Origin: JAEUMD01 sp050250815 | GTDB lineage: Bacteria > Pseudomonadota > Alphaproteobacteria > Rhizobiales > Hyphomicrobiaceae | Reading direction: 5' to 3' | DNA length: 64,000 bases | NCBI GenBank assembly: GCA_050250815.1 | Contig: JBFWNY010000005.1 | Span: 62,001-126,000 of the forward strand | In this document: positions 55,713-64,000 of the stretch, in pieces | How positions within the stretch are numbered: position 1 is the stretch's first letter | Layout of the letters: every line of letters starts with the position of its first letter | Notes under the pieces: generated by a model | What the model was told of the DNA's origin: nothing | What the model saw: the letters and a program-made list of their open reading frames with translations, nothing else | Databases searched by the model: none | Made by a program: the position numbers and the translations under genes

Positions 55713-56485
55713 GAGCGGAAGAGCCTCGTGTATTGGGTCTCGTGGAGCATCGACGCAATGTCGCTGCGCGGCGTCGACGAACCAAGATCATCCAACGCAA
55801 GCCCGGCCGCCTCGAACGCCCCCCGCTGCAAGCGCGGCAGAACCGCAGCGAGTATCCGCTGACCCTCCGACTGCCCGAACAGCGACAAGCGAATGCATGC
55901 CGACACCAAGTTTTGCGTAAATGCGATGGCGTAGGCCAAAAGCGCGCTCGTCAACTCAAGCCCGTGCGCGCCGATCGCTGCGCCAACGGCGACCGGATAG
56001 GCGATGTCGCGCGTGTTCAACTGGCCGTATATCGACACCGGCCAGGACGACTGCATTGCCGCGACAAAGGCCCCGCCCTGCGCCGCTGTTTCGAGTAGAC
56101 GTTCGGACGATGGCTGCATCGCTATGGCAATGTCGTTGACCGCCTGCAAACGCTTTCCGTCCTCGTGTGTGGCTGCGCGCCACGCCTCAGCAAACAAGAT
56201 GAGATCATTGCGCAGGGATCCGTGCGAGACGAGATCGCTCAGCCACTCGTCAATCCCTGCTCCATTCCGCACCCAGGCGCGTTCCACTGCGAGTTCGAGT
56301 CCGTGGCTATAGGCGAAGGCACCGACCGGAAACGCTGGGGAAAGCCAGATCATGAGCCGAGGGTCCAGCATCGACCGGCTCGCTGGTGCAGAGTCCAAGC
56401 AGGGCCACGGCTGTTCACCGATGCTGCCTAATGACGGAGACGCATCCAATTCGTCGGCACCGACTTGGCTCTCATGCGTCGTCAT
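55709..56485 (-). CDS. ureF: urease accessory protein UreF
   Basis: A 258-residue helical protein that bridges UreD and UreG during urease metallocentre assembly. The family start is MIWLSPAFPVGAFAYSHGLE at about residue 44. The first 38 residues come from the ATG at 56485, which overlaps the ureE stop by 14 bases; ATG 56371 is a shorter alternative. The open frame continues far upstream inside ureE but is not UreF there. Confidence 0.95.
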   Translation of the reverse strand: MTTHESQVGADELDASPSLGSIGEQPWPCLDSAPASRSMLDPRLMIWLSPAFPVGAFAYSHGLELAVERAWVRNGAGIDEWLSDLVSHGSLRNDLILFAEAWRAATHEDGKRLQAVNDIAIAMQPSSERLLETAAQGGAFVAAMQSSWPVSIYGQLNTRDIAYPVAVGAAIGAHGLELTSALLAYAIAFTQNLVSACIRLSLFGQSEGQRILAAVLPRLQRGAFEAAGLALDDLGSSTPRSDIASMLHETQYTRLFRS

Positions 56486-57017
56486 GAGTGTGGGCATGGT
56501 GATCGTGATGATGATGCACGCCGGAGCTATGGTGGTGGTGTCCACCGCCTTCGTCGTGGTGATGGCCCCGAGCCAGCGGACCTTTGGTTCCGTATGCACC
56601 ACCCTCCGGCTCAAACGGACGTCGGACGCGATGCACGTGCCCCCCGAGGCCCTCAACCATTTCCGCCAACACATGGTCGGGTTGTATGTAGACTGCCTGC
56701 GCCGTGATTTCCGCTGGCGTATGCCGATTGCCGATGTGCCAGGCGATGCGAGCGAGCGACGGCGCATCCGCCGCATGAATTTCCAGAAGGTCCTCCGCGG
56801 CTGCACGGACGACGATCAGGCGTCCGTCGTCGAGAACCAGCGCGTCTCCATCCGCCAGATAGGCCGGCTCGGAAAGGTCGAGCAGGAACGCCATCCCGTC
56901 ATCGCACGTCAAGGCGACGCGGCGCCGATAGCGGCCCGCACGGTCGAGCGTGATCGTCGCGGCAATCGATCGCTCGCCGACTTCGTCGCGCCGCAAAGTC
57001 GATTGAGCTCTCAACAT
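56472..57017 (-). CDS. ureE: urease accessory nickel chaperone UreE
   Basis: A 181-residue nickel metallochaperone. The N-terminal peptide-binding domain is followed by the metal-binding core (HIGNRHTPAEI, VLAEMVEGLGGHVHRV). The C-terminal tail is unusually His-rich, with about 15 histidines in the last 33 residues (HHHDEGGGHHHH, VHHHHDHHAHTHDD), suggesting nickel storage. GAGGGG precedes the ATG. 9 bases after ureC; overlaps ureF. Confidence 0.96.
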   Translation of the reverse strand: MLRAQSTLRRDEVGERSIAATITLDRAGRYRRRVALTCDDGMAFLLDLSEPAYLADGDALVLDDGRLIVVRAAAEDLLEIHAADAPSLARIAWHIGNRHTPAEITAQAVYIQPDHVLAEMVEGLGGHVHRVRRPFEPEGGAYGTKGPLARGHHHDEGGGHHHHSSGVHHHHDHHAHTHDDA

Positions 57018-57026
57018 TCCGGCCCC

Positions 57027-58745
57027 TCAGAAAAGGAAGTAGCGCTGAGCCATGGGAAGCTCCGCGGCGGGTTCGCAAACGAGCAGCTCGCCATCCGCAC
57101 GCACCTCGTAGGTCTCTGCATCGATGCGTATCTCAGGCGTTGCATCGTTGTGTATCATCGACTTCTTGGAGATACCGCTTCGGACGTTTTCGACCGCAAC
57201 CAGCGTCTTGTTCAGACCGAGGCGGCTCTTGAGCCCGCCCGCCACGGCGGCCCCGCTCACGAACGTGATCGACGTCGCCGCGATCGCGCTGCCGAACGCC
57301 GCGAACATCGGCCGGTAGTGGACCGGTTGCGGCGTCGGGATCGACGCGTTGGGATCGCCCATTAGGGACGCTGCAATTGCTCCCCCTTTCAGCACCATGT
57401 CGGGCTTCACGCCGAAGAATGCCGGTGACCACAAGACGAGATCTGCAAGCTTCCCGGGCTCGATCGAGCCGATGTGCGCCGAGACACCATGCGTGATCGC
57501 CGGATTGATCGTGTATTTGGCGATGTAGCGCCGCGCGCGGAAATTGTCGTTGCCCCTGCCGCGATCTTCGGGCAGCGCGCCGCGCTGCTGCTTCATCTTG
57601 TGTGCGGTCTGCCACGTGCGAATGATGACTTCGCCCACCCGGCCCATCGCCTGGCTATCGGACGACATCATCGAAAGCGCTCCCATATCGTGGAGGATAT
57701 CCTCGGCGGCTATCGTTTCGCGCCGGATGCGGCTTTCCGCGAAGGCGAGGTCCTCGGGGATGCGCGGGCTCAGGTGATGGCACACCATGAGCATGTCGAG
57801 ATGTTCGTCGATGGTGTTGACGGTGAAGGGCCTCGTCGGATTTGTCGATGACGGCAGCACGTTGGCGAGGCCGGCAACCTTCATGATGTCTGGCGCGTGT
57901 CCGCCACCGGCACCTTCCGTATGGAAGGCGTGAATCGTGCGACCCTTGAATGCGGCAATCGTATCCTCGACGAACCCGCTTTCGTTGAGCGTGTCGGAAT
58001 GAAGCATGACCTGCACATCGTGGGCATCCGCCACTGATAGGCAGTTGTCGATTGCAGCGGGCGTGGTACCCCAATCCTCGTGCAGCTTCAAAGCGCATGC
58101 TCCGGCTGCGACCATTTCGTCCAGTGCTGAGGGGAGAGACGCATTGCCCTTGCCGGCGAACCCAAGGTTCATCGGGAATGCTTCCGCTGCGCGCAGCATC
58201 ATCTCGATGTGCCACGGCCCTGGGGTACAGGTCGTGGCAAGCGTACCGTGTGCAGGCCCCGTTCCGCCGCCAAGCATGGACGTCAGCCCCGACATCAGGG
58301 CCTCTTCGATCTGTTGCGGACAGATGAAGTGAATGTGGGAGTCGAACCCGCCCGCCGTGAGGATCTTTCCTTCGCCCGCGATTATCTCGGTGCCAGGCCC
58401 GATGATGATGTCGACCGAAGGTTGGATGTCGGGGTTACCGGCTTTACCGATGGCGGCGATACGGCCGTCCTTCAGACCGACGTCGGCTTTGAGAACACCG
58501 GCAACGGCATCGAGGATCAAGGCGTTCGTGATGACGGTGTCGACCGCACCTTCGGCACGGCTGAACTGGGATTGCCCCATGCCGTCGCGTATGACCTTCC
58601 CACCGCCGAACTTGACCTCCTCGCCGTACGTCGTGAGGTCGCGCTCGACCTCGATGAAAAGTTCGGTATCCGCCAACCGCACCTTGTCGCCGACGGTCGG
58701 TCCAAACATTCCGGCATAGGCCTGGCGCGAAATTCGTGTCGCCAT
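57027..58745 (-). CDS. ureC: urease alpha (catalytic) subunit UreC
   Basis: A 572-residue catalytic subunit hydrolysing urea to ammonia and carbamate at a di-nickel centre. The nickel ligands H137 and H139 are in FDSHIHF, the carbamylated lysine is K220 in ALKLHEDWG, H222 follows, and the mobile flap has CHHLSPRIPEDLAFAESRIR. All expected active-site blocks are intact. 15 bases after ureB. Confidence 0.99.
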   Translation of the reverse strand: MATRISRQAYAGMFGPTVGDKVRLADTELFIEVERDLTTYGEEVKFGGGKVIRDGMGQSQFSRAEGAVDTVITNALILDAVAGVLKADVGLKDGRIAAIGKAGNPDIQPSVDIIIGPGTEIIAGEGKILTAGGFDSHIHFICPQQIEEALMSGLTSMLGGGTGPAHGTLATTCTPGPWHIEMMLRAAEAFPMNLGFAGKGNASLPSALDEMVAAGACALKLHEDWGTTPAAIDNCLSVADAHDVQVMLHSDTLNESGFVEDTIAAFKGRTIHAFHTEGAGGGHAPDIMKVAGLANVLPSSTNPTRPFTVNTIDEHLDMLMVCHHLSPRIPEDLAFAESRIRRETIAAEDILHDMGALSMMSSDSQAMGRVGEVIIRTWQTAHKMKQQRGALPEDRGRGNDNFRARRYIAKYTINPAITHGVSAHIGSIEPGKLADLVLWSPAFFGVKPDMVLKGGAIAASLMGDPNASIPTPQPVHYRPMFAAFGSAIAATSITFVSGAAVAGGLKSRLGLNKTLVAVENVRSGISKKSMIHNDATPEIRIDAETYEVRADGELLVCEPAAELPMAQRYFLF

Positions 58746-58760
58746 GAGAGGTGCAAGCCT

Positions 58761-59072
58761 TCAGCTCGAGAGTTGACCCATGACCATCTGGCGGAACCCC
58801 AGGACGGTTCGCGTGCCCGAGATCGCTACGAGCCTGACCGTGCGCGACTGGCCCGGCTCAAAGCGCACCGCGGTCCCAGCCGGTACGTCGAGCCGGAAGC
58901 CCTTGGCTTTGTCGCGGTCGAACGAGAGCGCAGCATTCGACTCATGAAAGTGATAGTGGCTGCCGACCTGTATCGGCCGGTCGCCGGTGTTGGTCACTTC
59001 CAGTTCCAGCGTCACGCGTCCGGCGTTGAGCTCGATCTCGCCGTCGGCGGTCAACACCTCACCCGGTATCAT
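58761..59072 (-). CDS. ureB: urease beta subunit UreB
   Basis: A 103-residue structural subunit (MIPGEVLTADGEIELNAGR at the start, QVGSHYHFHESN near 36, TRTVLGFRQMVMG at the end). Its ATG overlaps the stop of the small upstream ORF by 4 bp. Assembles with UreA and UreC as a trimer of heterotrimers. Confidence 0.98.
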   Translation of the reverse strand: MIPGEVLTADGEIELNAGRVTLELEVTNTGDRPIQVGSHYHFHESNAALSFDRDKAKGFRLDVPAGTAVRFEPGQSRTVRLVAISGTRTVLGFRQMVMGQLSS

Positions 59073-59155
59073 GCCGCGCCCCGCGCGAGACGATTATCGC
59101 TACCAGCCAGCGCGTTAGCGGCTGCCGGCGCAACCAGTATCAGGAACGGCTGCAT
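59069..59155 (-). CDS. 28-residue ORF coupled to ureB
   Basis: An ORF too short for normal gene finding: ATG 59155 with an AGGGAG ribosome binding site about eight bases upstream, 28 codons, and a TGA that overlaps the ureB ATG (ATGA). The predicted peptide starts MQPFLILVAPAAANALAG and ends with arginine-containing residues, so its first half is hydrophobic. Without it ureB has no ribosome binding site of its own in view, so it may act as a leader for translational coupling. It could also be the remnant of the extra genes found between ureA and ureB in some rhizobia. No homology is claimed. Confidence 0.5.
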   Translation of the reverse strand: MQPFLILVAPAAANALAGSDNRLARGAA

Positions 59156-59166
59156 CGCGTGCTCCC

Positions 59167-59469
59167 TCAGCGGATCGGATTGTGGACGGTGACGAGCTTG
59201 GTTCCGTCCGGGAAAGTCGCCTCAACCTGAATGTCGTGAATCATCTCGGCGACGCCGGGCATGACCTGGGCTCGAGTGACGATATGCGCCCCCGCTTCCA
59301 TGAGCTCATGAACCGCACGGCCATCGCGTGCGCCTTCGACGACGAAATCGGTGATGAGCGCAATTGCCTCTGGATGATTGAGCTTGACCCCGCGCTCCAG
59401 ACGCCGCCGAGCCACGACAGCAGCCATGGCGACGAGCAGCTTATCCTTCTCACGCGGTGTCAGATTCAT
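59167..59469 (-). CDS. ureA: urease gamma subunit UreA
   Basis: A 100-residue structural subunit: MNLTPREKDKLLVAMAA, ERGVKLNHPEAIALITDFV, and the C-terminal VEATFPDGTKLVTVHNPI. Full length, 27 bases after ureD. Separate ureA and ureB genes are the common bacterial arrangement. Confidence 0.98.
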   Translation of the reverse strand: MNLTPREKDKLLVAMAAVVARRRLERGVKLNHPEAIALITDFVVEGARDGRAVHELMEAGAHIVTRAQVMPGVAEMIHDIQVEATFPDGTKLVTVHNPIR

Positions 59470-59496
59470 TCGGCCCCGGCCTCCTCCCGTCCGTCG

Positions 59497-60384
59497 TCAG
59501 GTGAGCCACGCTCGCGGCATCGGCCTGCCTGTCAAAGCCGAGACCGCAGCGGCAAACACGGAGCGGACGCGCTCCACATTGGTGCCAAGGCCGCGCACCA
59601 CCAGCTTGCCGGCCCAGGCGCTGGCAGCAACCTCGACACCGTCGTGGCCTGACACGGCCTGTCGCACACGATCCAGACACGCCTCTGCATCGCGGTCAAG
59701 ATGGATGAGCGTGCCGATGACGTGGGCGCCGCCCGCTGTCGCAGGTCGAGCGAGCCGCTGCTCGATGTTCCCGTCGAGCTTCATCGCCTCCATGTGATGG
59801 AGACGCCCGGCACGCCGGATCGACCAGCGGTCATCAAGGAGGCCGCTGGTCATGTGCTCGCCTGATCCGCGGCGCCCCAGAACAACAATGTCGAGCAACG
59901 TCAGCGCCGCATTCTCTGCCATTTCGACGTTGACACGGCGCACCAGTCTGGCCCCGGACGACATGATCATCTCGCGGGGCAGCCACACGAGGTGGCTGCC
60001 ACCGGAAAGCGTCAGTTGGGCTTCCATTCTCGCAGCTTGGGCGACGGCACGGTAGATGCGTTCTCCGGCAACGGTCGTCACCGTGGCTCGCGCATTATCG
60101 CAAAGCTTGAACTCGAGCTTCACCGCATCGCCACCTGCCACACCACCACCGGTATTGAGCAGCACCGCCTCGCAGTCGCACGAAGCCGGATGAGGAATGC
60201 GGATACGCCAGCCTTGTACCTCATGCGAGCGGGCGACGCCGGTCACTCCACCCCGTGCCGCGAATTCGACGCTAACGCCCCCGGCAACCCGCAGGCGTTG
60301 GAGCGCCGCTAGAACCTCTCCCCCGGCCTCGCGAACGAAGGGTTCTGCCGTGAGTACGTCAGATCGCGAGTTTGCGGCGAACAT
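59497..60384 (-). CDS. ureD: urease accessory protein UreD (UreH)
   Basis: A 295-residue scaffold that binds apo-urease and passes nickel from UreG/UreF. Conserved parts are LLNTGGGVAGGDAVKLEF near 75, TVTTVAGERIYRA, and LPREMIMSSGARLVRR near 135. ATG 60384 has GAGG three bases upstream and overlaps the urtE end by 26 bases, tying the urea importer genes to the urease genes. Confidence 0.95.
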   Translation of the reverse strand: MFAANSRSDVLTAEPFVREAGGEVLAALQRLRVAGGVSVEFAARGGVTGVARSHEVQGWRIRIPHPASCDCEAVLLNTGGGVAGGDAVKLEFKLCDNARATVTTVAGERIYRAVAQAARMEAQLTLSGGSHLVWLPREMIMSSGARLVRRVNVEMAENAALTLLDIVVLGRRGSGEHMTSGLLDDRWSIRRAGRLHHMEAMKLDGNIEQRLARPATAGGAHVIGTLIHLDRDAEACLDRVRQAVSGHDGVEVAASAWAGKLVVRGLGTNVERVRSVFAAAVSALTGRPMPRAWLT

Positions 60385-61054
60385 CGGCCTCGACCATCTC
60401 CTCACGCGTACCCGCGAGGACGACCTGACCGCGATCCATCACGAGAAAATGGTCGGCCAGATCGCGCGCGAACTCGAAGTACTGCTCGACGAGCACGATG
60501 GCCATGTCCGTCGTCTCGCGCAAGTAGACAATTGCCCGGCCGATGTCTTTGATGATCGACGGCTGGATGCCTTCGGTCGGTTCGTCGAGAACGATGAGCT
60601 TGGGTCGCATCACCAGCGCCCGGCCGATGGCGAGCTGCTGCTGCTGGCCACCGGAGAGATCACCACCGCGGCGGCCAAGCATCGTCTGGAGAACCGGGAA
60701 CAGCTCGAAAACTGCATCGGGGATCCTGCGCTCGGATCGCCGCAGTACCGCATAGCCGGTCTCGAGGTTCTCCTTGACGGTCAACAGCGGGAAGATTTCG
60801 CGCCCCTGCGGAACGATGGCGATGCCCGAGCGTGCCCGCTGCAGAGCGGGCAGCTTCTGAATTTCCTCACCGTTCCAAACGATACGCCCGCCGGACGTCT
60901 TCTGCTGGCCGACGATAGCGCGCAACAGGCTCGTCTTGCCCACGCCATTGCGCCCCAGCACGCACGTCACCTTCCCCGGCTCGGCGATCATCGAAACGCC
61001 GCGCAGCGCCTGGGCGGCACCATAATAGAGATCGATGTTCTCGACTGACAGCAT
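60359..61054 (-). CDS. urtE: urea ABC transporter ATPase UrtE
   Basis: A 231-residue LivF-type ATPase of the high-affinity urea importer. It has MLSVENIDLYYGAAQALRG at the start, Walker A LGRNGVGKTSLL, signature DLSGGQQQQLAIGRAL, Walker B LIVLDEPTEGIQP followed by SIIKDIG (a UrtE mark), and a C-terminal DVRRKLAI. GGGGG precedes the ATG at 61054. Confidence 0.96.
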   Translation of the reverse strand: MLSVENIDLYYGAAQALRGVSMIAEPGKVTCVLGRNGVGKTSLLRAIVGQQKTSGGRIVWNGEEIQKLPALQRARSGIAIVPQGREIFPLLTVKENLETGYAVLRRSERRIPDAVFELFPVLQTMLGRRGGDLSGGQQQQLAIGRALVMRPKLIVLDEPTEGIQPSIIKDIGRAIVYLRETTDMAIVLVEQYFEFARDLADHFLVMDRGQVVLAGTREEMVEADVRRKLAI

Positions 61055-61064
61055 GGCTGCCCCC

Positions 61065-61820
61065 TTAACGACCCAGGTACACCTCGATGACCTTCTCGTT
61101 CTCAGAAACCGCATCGATCGTTCCTTCGGCGAGCACGGAACCTTCATGTAGACAGGTGACGTGTACGCCCAAAGCCCGCACGAAGGTCATGTCGTGCTCC
61201 ACGACGACGACCGAATGCTTTTCGGCGATGTCCCGCAGAAGCTGCGCGGTATCCTCGGTCTCCGCATCCGTCATGCCCGCAACCGGCTCGTCGACCAGAA
61301 GCAATTTCGGATCCTGCGCCAGCAGCATCCCGATCTCCAGCCACTGCTTCTGCCCGTGACTGAGATCGGCGGCGAGGCGATGTCGGTGTTCGACTAGGCG
61401 CACACGGGTCAGAACTTCCTCGATGCTGGTGTCGGAGATCGCATTCCGGCTACCGAACAGCGCAGAAAGCCCGGTGCGTTCGCCTTTCAGTGCAAGCCTG
61501 ATGTTGTCAGAGACGCTATGGCTCTCGAAGACGGTCGGCTTCTGAAACTTGCGGCCGATGCCCAGGTTGGCAATCTCGGCCTCATCGCGCTGGGTCAGAT
61601 CGTGGCGGCCGTCGAAGATGACATCGCCCTCGTCAGGGCGTGTCTTGCCGGTGATCACATCCATCATCGTCGTCTTGCCGGCACCGTTGGGACCGATGAT
61701 TGCGCGCATCTCGCCGGGCGCAAGATAGAGTGACAGGCTGCGCAACGCCTTGAAGCCATCGAACGTGACGCTTACGCCGTCGAGATAGAGCACGCTGTCT
61801 GAGACTTTGAGTTCGCTCAT
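61065..61820 (-). CDS. urtD: urea ABC transporter ATPase UrtD
   Basis: A 251-residue LivG-type ATPase: YLDGVSVTFDGFKALRSLSL, Walker A IGPNGAGKTTMMDVITGKTR, signature DLSHGQKQWLEIGMLLAQ, Walker B LLLVDEPVAGMTDAE, and the UrtD ending VIEVYLGR. The ATG at 61820 overlaps the urtC stop by 4 bp. 10 bases before urtE. Confidence 0.97.
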   Translation of the reverse strand: MSELKVSDSVLYLDGVSVTFDGFKALRSLSLYLAPGEMRAIIGPNGAGKTTMMDVITGKTRPDEGDVIFDGRHDLTQRDEAEIANLGIGRKFQKPTVFESHSVSDNIRLALKGERTGLSALFGSRNAISDTSIEEVLTRVRLVEHRHRLAADLSHGQKQWLEIGMLLAQDPKLLLVDEPVAGMTDAETEDTAQLLRDIAEKHSVVVVEHDMTFVRALGVHVTCLHEGSVLAEGTIDAVSENEKVIEVYLGR

Positions 61821-62986
61821 GGCGTCGGTTCCGCGGTCTGACCGACACTCTTGCCCGGTGGTGTTTTGCCACGCGGAGCGTCCGTCGCCCTCCGACGCGC
61901 AAGCCATTCCTGAGCCGTGCCGATGATGCCCTTGGGGACCGCCAGGGTAACGAGAATAAAGAGCCCACCAAGCAGGAACAGCCAGTAGGGCGCGAGAAAT
62001 CCGGTCGTGAATACGGACTTCATGAAGTTCACGACGAACGCGCCCAGCGCCGCCCCCGTCAATGTCCCGCGACCGCCGACAGCAACCCACACGACCGCCT
62101 CGATGGAGTTTGCCGGCGCGAACTCACTCGGGTTGATGATGCCGACCTGCGGGACATAGAGAGCCCCAGCGATGCCCGCCATGCACGCGGAAAGGACGAA
62201 GACCAGCAGCTTGTAGTTCTCCACCCGGTAGCCGAGGAACCGCACGCGGCTCTCCGCATCGCGGATCGCAACAAGCACCTTGCCGAAGGTCGAGGTCACG
62301 AACATGCGCGCCACTGCATACGTCAACGCCAGCACCAGAACACTCGCAAGAAAGAGCGTCACGCGCGTCGACTGCTCCTGAAGCGAGAACCCGACGATGT
62401 CCTTGAAGTCGGTAAGGCCGTTATTCCCGCCAAACCCCATGTCATTGCGGAAGAACGCAAGCAGGAGCGCATAGGTCATCGCTTGCGTGATGATCGACAG
62501 ATAGACGCCGGTGACGCGCGAGCGGAAGGCAAACCAGCCGAAGACGAAGGCGAGCAACCCAGGCACCACCACGACCATCAGCAGCGCAAAGGGAAAGCTG
62601 CCGAACCCGTACCAGAACCATGGCAGCTCCTTATAGTTGAGGAACACCATGAAGTCGGGAAGGTCAGGATTGGCGTAGACACCGCGCGCACCGATCTGGC
62701 GCATGAGATACATGCCCATCGCATAGCCGCCGAGCGCGAAAAATGCTCCGTGGCCAAGAGAAAGTATCCCGCAATAGCCCCACACGAGATCGAGCGCGAC
62801 AGCCAGCGTCGCGTAGCAGACGTATTTGCCGAGCAGCGCCACAACATAGTTTGGAACGTGCAGCGATGACGACGGCGGCAGCGCAAGGTTTCCAACCGCG
62901 ACCACGATCGCGGCAACGAAGAGAACACCAAGAAAGATGCGGCTACCGCGATCACCCAGGGCCGAGATCGCCATTCGCGTGATCAT
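61817..62986 (-). CDS. urtC: urea ABC transporter permease UrtC
   Basis: A 389-residue LivM-type permease of about ten helices, with LDLVWGYCGILSLGHGAFFA near 65, FGWFAFRSRVTGVYLSIITQ near 150, and the UrtC-typical FGGNNGLTDFKDI insert. A Pro/Lys-rich C-terminal tail of about 20 residues extends beyond the family core. ATGA overlap with urtB. Confidence 0.97.
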   Translation of the reverse strand: MITRMAISALGDRGSRIFLGVLFVAAIVVAVGNLALPPSSSLHVPNYVVALLGKYVCYATLAVALDLVWGYCGILSLGHGAFFALGGYAMGMYLMRQIGARGVYANPDLPDFMVFLNYKELPWFWYGFGSFPFALLMVVVVPGLLAFVFGWFAFRSRVTGVYLSIITQAMTYALLLAFFRNDMGFGGNNGLTDFKDIVGFSLQEQSTRVTLFLASVLVLALTYAVARMFVTSTFGKVLVAIRDAESRVRFLGYRVENYKLLVFVLSACMAGIAGALYVPQVGIINPSEFAPANSIEAVVWVAVGGRGTLTGAALGAFVVNFMKSVFTTGFLAPYWLFLLGGLFILVTLAVPKGIIGTAQEWLARRRATDAPRGKTPPGKSVGQTAEPTP

Positions 62987-64000
62987 TGCTCCACCGCCCT
63001 GCCCTTGAGCGCGAACAGGCCGCGCGGCCGCTTCTGGATGAAGAGGATGAGCAGGACAAGGATGAGGATCTTGGCAAGCACCGCACCTACGGCCGGCTCA
63101 AGAAGCTTGTTGGTGATACCGAGTGCGAAGGCGGACACGAGAGTGCCCCACAGATTGCCCACTCCGCCGAACACCACGACCATGAAGCTGTCGATGATGT
63201 AGCCTTGACCGAGGTTCGGTGAAACGTTGTCGATCTGCGAGATGGCCACCCCCGCCAGGCCTGCGATACCAGAGCCCAGGCCAAACGTCAGCGCGTCTAC
63301 GCGGGCGGTGGGAATTCCCATCGATGCCGCCATGCGCCGGTTCTGCGACACCGCGCGCATCTGCAGGCCCAGGGGCGTGGCACGCAACAGCAGGAGCAGC
63401 GAGCCGAACACGGCGAGTGTGAAGACCACGATCCAGAGCCGGCCATAGGTGATCTGCAGGCCCAGAAACTCGAAGGCGCCCGACATGTAGCTCGGATTGC
63501 CGACTTCGCGGTTGGTAGGACCGAATGCCGTGCGAACCGCCTGCTGCAGGATCAGACTGACGCCCCAAGTCGCAAGCAGGGTCTCCAGTGGACGGCCATA
63601 AAGGTACTGGATGATACCGCGCTCGATGATGATGCCAATGCCGCCGGCCACGACGAAGGCCAGCGGCAGGGCGACGGGCAACGAAAGATCGAAGGCGCCC
63701 GGCGCGTAGGTGCGGAACGCCTCCTGCACCAGGAACGTCGTGTAGGCGCCAAGCATGACCATCTCGCCGTGAGCCATGTTGATCACGCCCATGACGCCGA
63801 ATGTGATGGCGAGACCGATCGCCGCCAGCAACAGCACCGATCCAAGTGAGATGCCGTACCAGAGGTTCTGGAGCGCCTCGCGGTACTTCAAACTTTGCTC
63901 GACGGCGGCAATCGCCGATTTCGCAGCGCTGGAAACGCTGGCTGTCTTGTCGCCCGTCGCGGCGCGCATCATTGCGATCGCATCCTGATCGCTGCGATCG
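62983..64000 (-). CDS. urtB: urea ABC transporter permease UrtB, 5' end beyond window
   Basis: A LivH-type permease: LGSVLLLAAIGLAITFGVMG and VINMAHGEMVMLGAYTTF, then ISQIDNVSPNLGQGYIIDSF and LFIQKRPRGLFALKGR at the C-terminus. An ATG lies at 63972, but the frame stays open to the window edge and encodes a helical stretch (AAKSAIAAVEQSLKYREALQ) of the kind that precedes the permease core in long UrtB proteins. I therefore treat the gene as truncated by the window. urtA is expected just upstream, outside. Confidence 0.95.
   Translation of the reverse strand, partial: DRSDQDAIAMMRAATGDKTASVSSAAKSAIAAVEQSLKYREALQNLWYGISLGSVLLLAAIGLAITFGVMGVINMAHGEMVMLGAYTTFLVQEAFRTYAPGAFDLSLPVALPLAFVVAGGIGIIIERGIIQYLYGRPLETLLATWGVSLILQQAVRTAFGPTNREVGNPSYMSGAFEFLGLQITYGRLWIVVFTLAVFGSLLLLLRATPLGLQMRAVSQNRRMAASMGIPTARVDALTFGLGSGIAGLAGVAISQIDNVSPNLGQGYIIDSFMVVVFGGVGNLWGTLVSAFALGITNKLLEPAVGAVLAKILILVLLILFIQKRPRGLFALKGRAVEQ

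Noticed and set aside
56486..56806. Extended N-terminus of ureF inside ureE
   Set aside because: The extra 107 codons are the shifted frame of ureE (Thr/Ile-rich from His codons) and do not resemble UreF.

Overview
This 64 kb window is high-GC chromosomal DNA from an alphaproteobacterium, most likely a member of Hyphomicrobiales (Hyphomicrobiaceae-like; the genus cannot be fixed from sequence alone). The evidence is a CIRCE-controlled groESL, a very long apolipoprotein-like polar-growth type protein, a VpsF-type polysaccharide protein, an adrenodoxin-type ferredoxin next to a TrxR-like ferredoxin reductase, and a urt-ure operon in the usual rhizobial style. I found no rRNA, tRNA, CRISPR array, transposase, integrase or phage gene. 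The window looks like stable backbone, with tight operons joined by 4-bp ATGA/GTGA stop-start overlaps.

Layout. 0-7 kb: the 5' end of an SDR-like gene, an omega-amino acid:pyruvate aminotransferase, a membrane protein with a degenerate EAL domain, and groES-groEL behind a clear CIRCE operator. 7-16 kb: a secreted DUF4189 protein, prfC, a small secreted Cys protein, recQ, a NUDIX hydrolase and a Pit phosphate transporter. 15.6-21.4 kb: a cell-surface polysaccharide block (acyltransferase, VpsF-like polymerase, GtrA flippase, GtrB-like glycosyltransferase, GT-C-like membrane protein). 21.5-28 kb: a porin, a lipoprotein, a small membrane protein, a CelD/FemAB-like acyltransferase, a ferredoxin reductase, a ferredoxin and an Hpt protein. 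28-36.5 kb: a giant 22-residue-repeat coiled protein, a dipeptide epimerase, an MFS transporter, a conserved protein of unknown function and SelO. 36.7-45 kb: a receptor-channel fusion, a Pat-type lysine acetyltransferase, and an orphan amino-acid-type binding protein overlapping an L,D-transpeptidase. 45-48.5 kb: a four-gene cluster of the Zrg zinc-acquisition type. 48.8-55 kb: aldehyde dehydrogenase plus DUF779, a ModA-like protein, a molbindin and a BtuCDF-family ABC importer. 55-64 kb: one long minus-strand operon, urtB-C-D-E-ureD-A-(small ORF)-B-C-E-F-G, which imports urea and hydrolyses it; urtB runs off the right edge.

The most unusual object is the gene at 36699-39035. It encodes a signal peptide, a type I periplasmic-binding domain, and then a complete pentameric ligand-gated ion channel subunit (beta-sandwich with the YPFDTQ pro-loop, then four membrane helices with a recognisable M2 pore helix). 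This joins the sensing module of an ABC importer to a Cys-loop-type channel. It resembles in logic, though not in channel homology, the animal glutamate receptors, which also carry a type I PBP fold in front of a channel. Other points worth following: the ten 22-residue repeats at 29753-30412; the catalytically dead EAL protein; the translationally coupled 28-residue ORF between ureA and ureB; the metal or oxyanion specificity of the importer beside the urease genes; and the binding protein-transpeptidase pair at 42265-44873.
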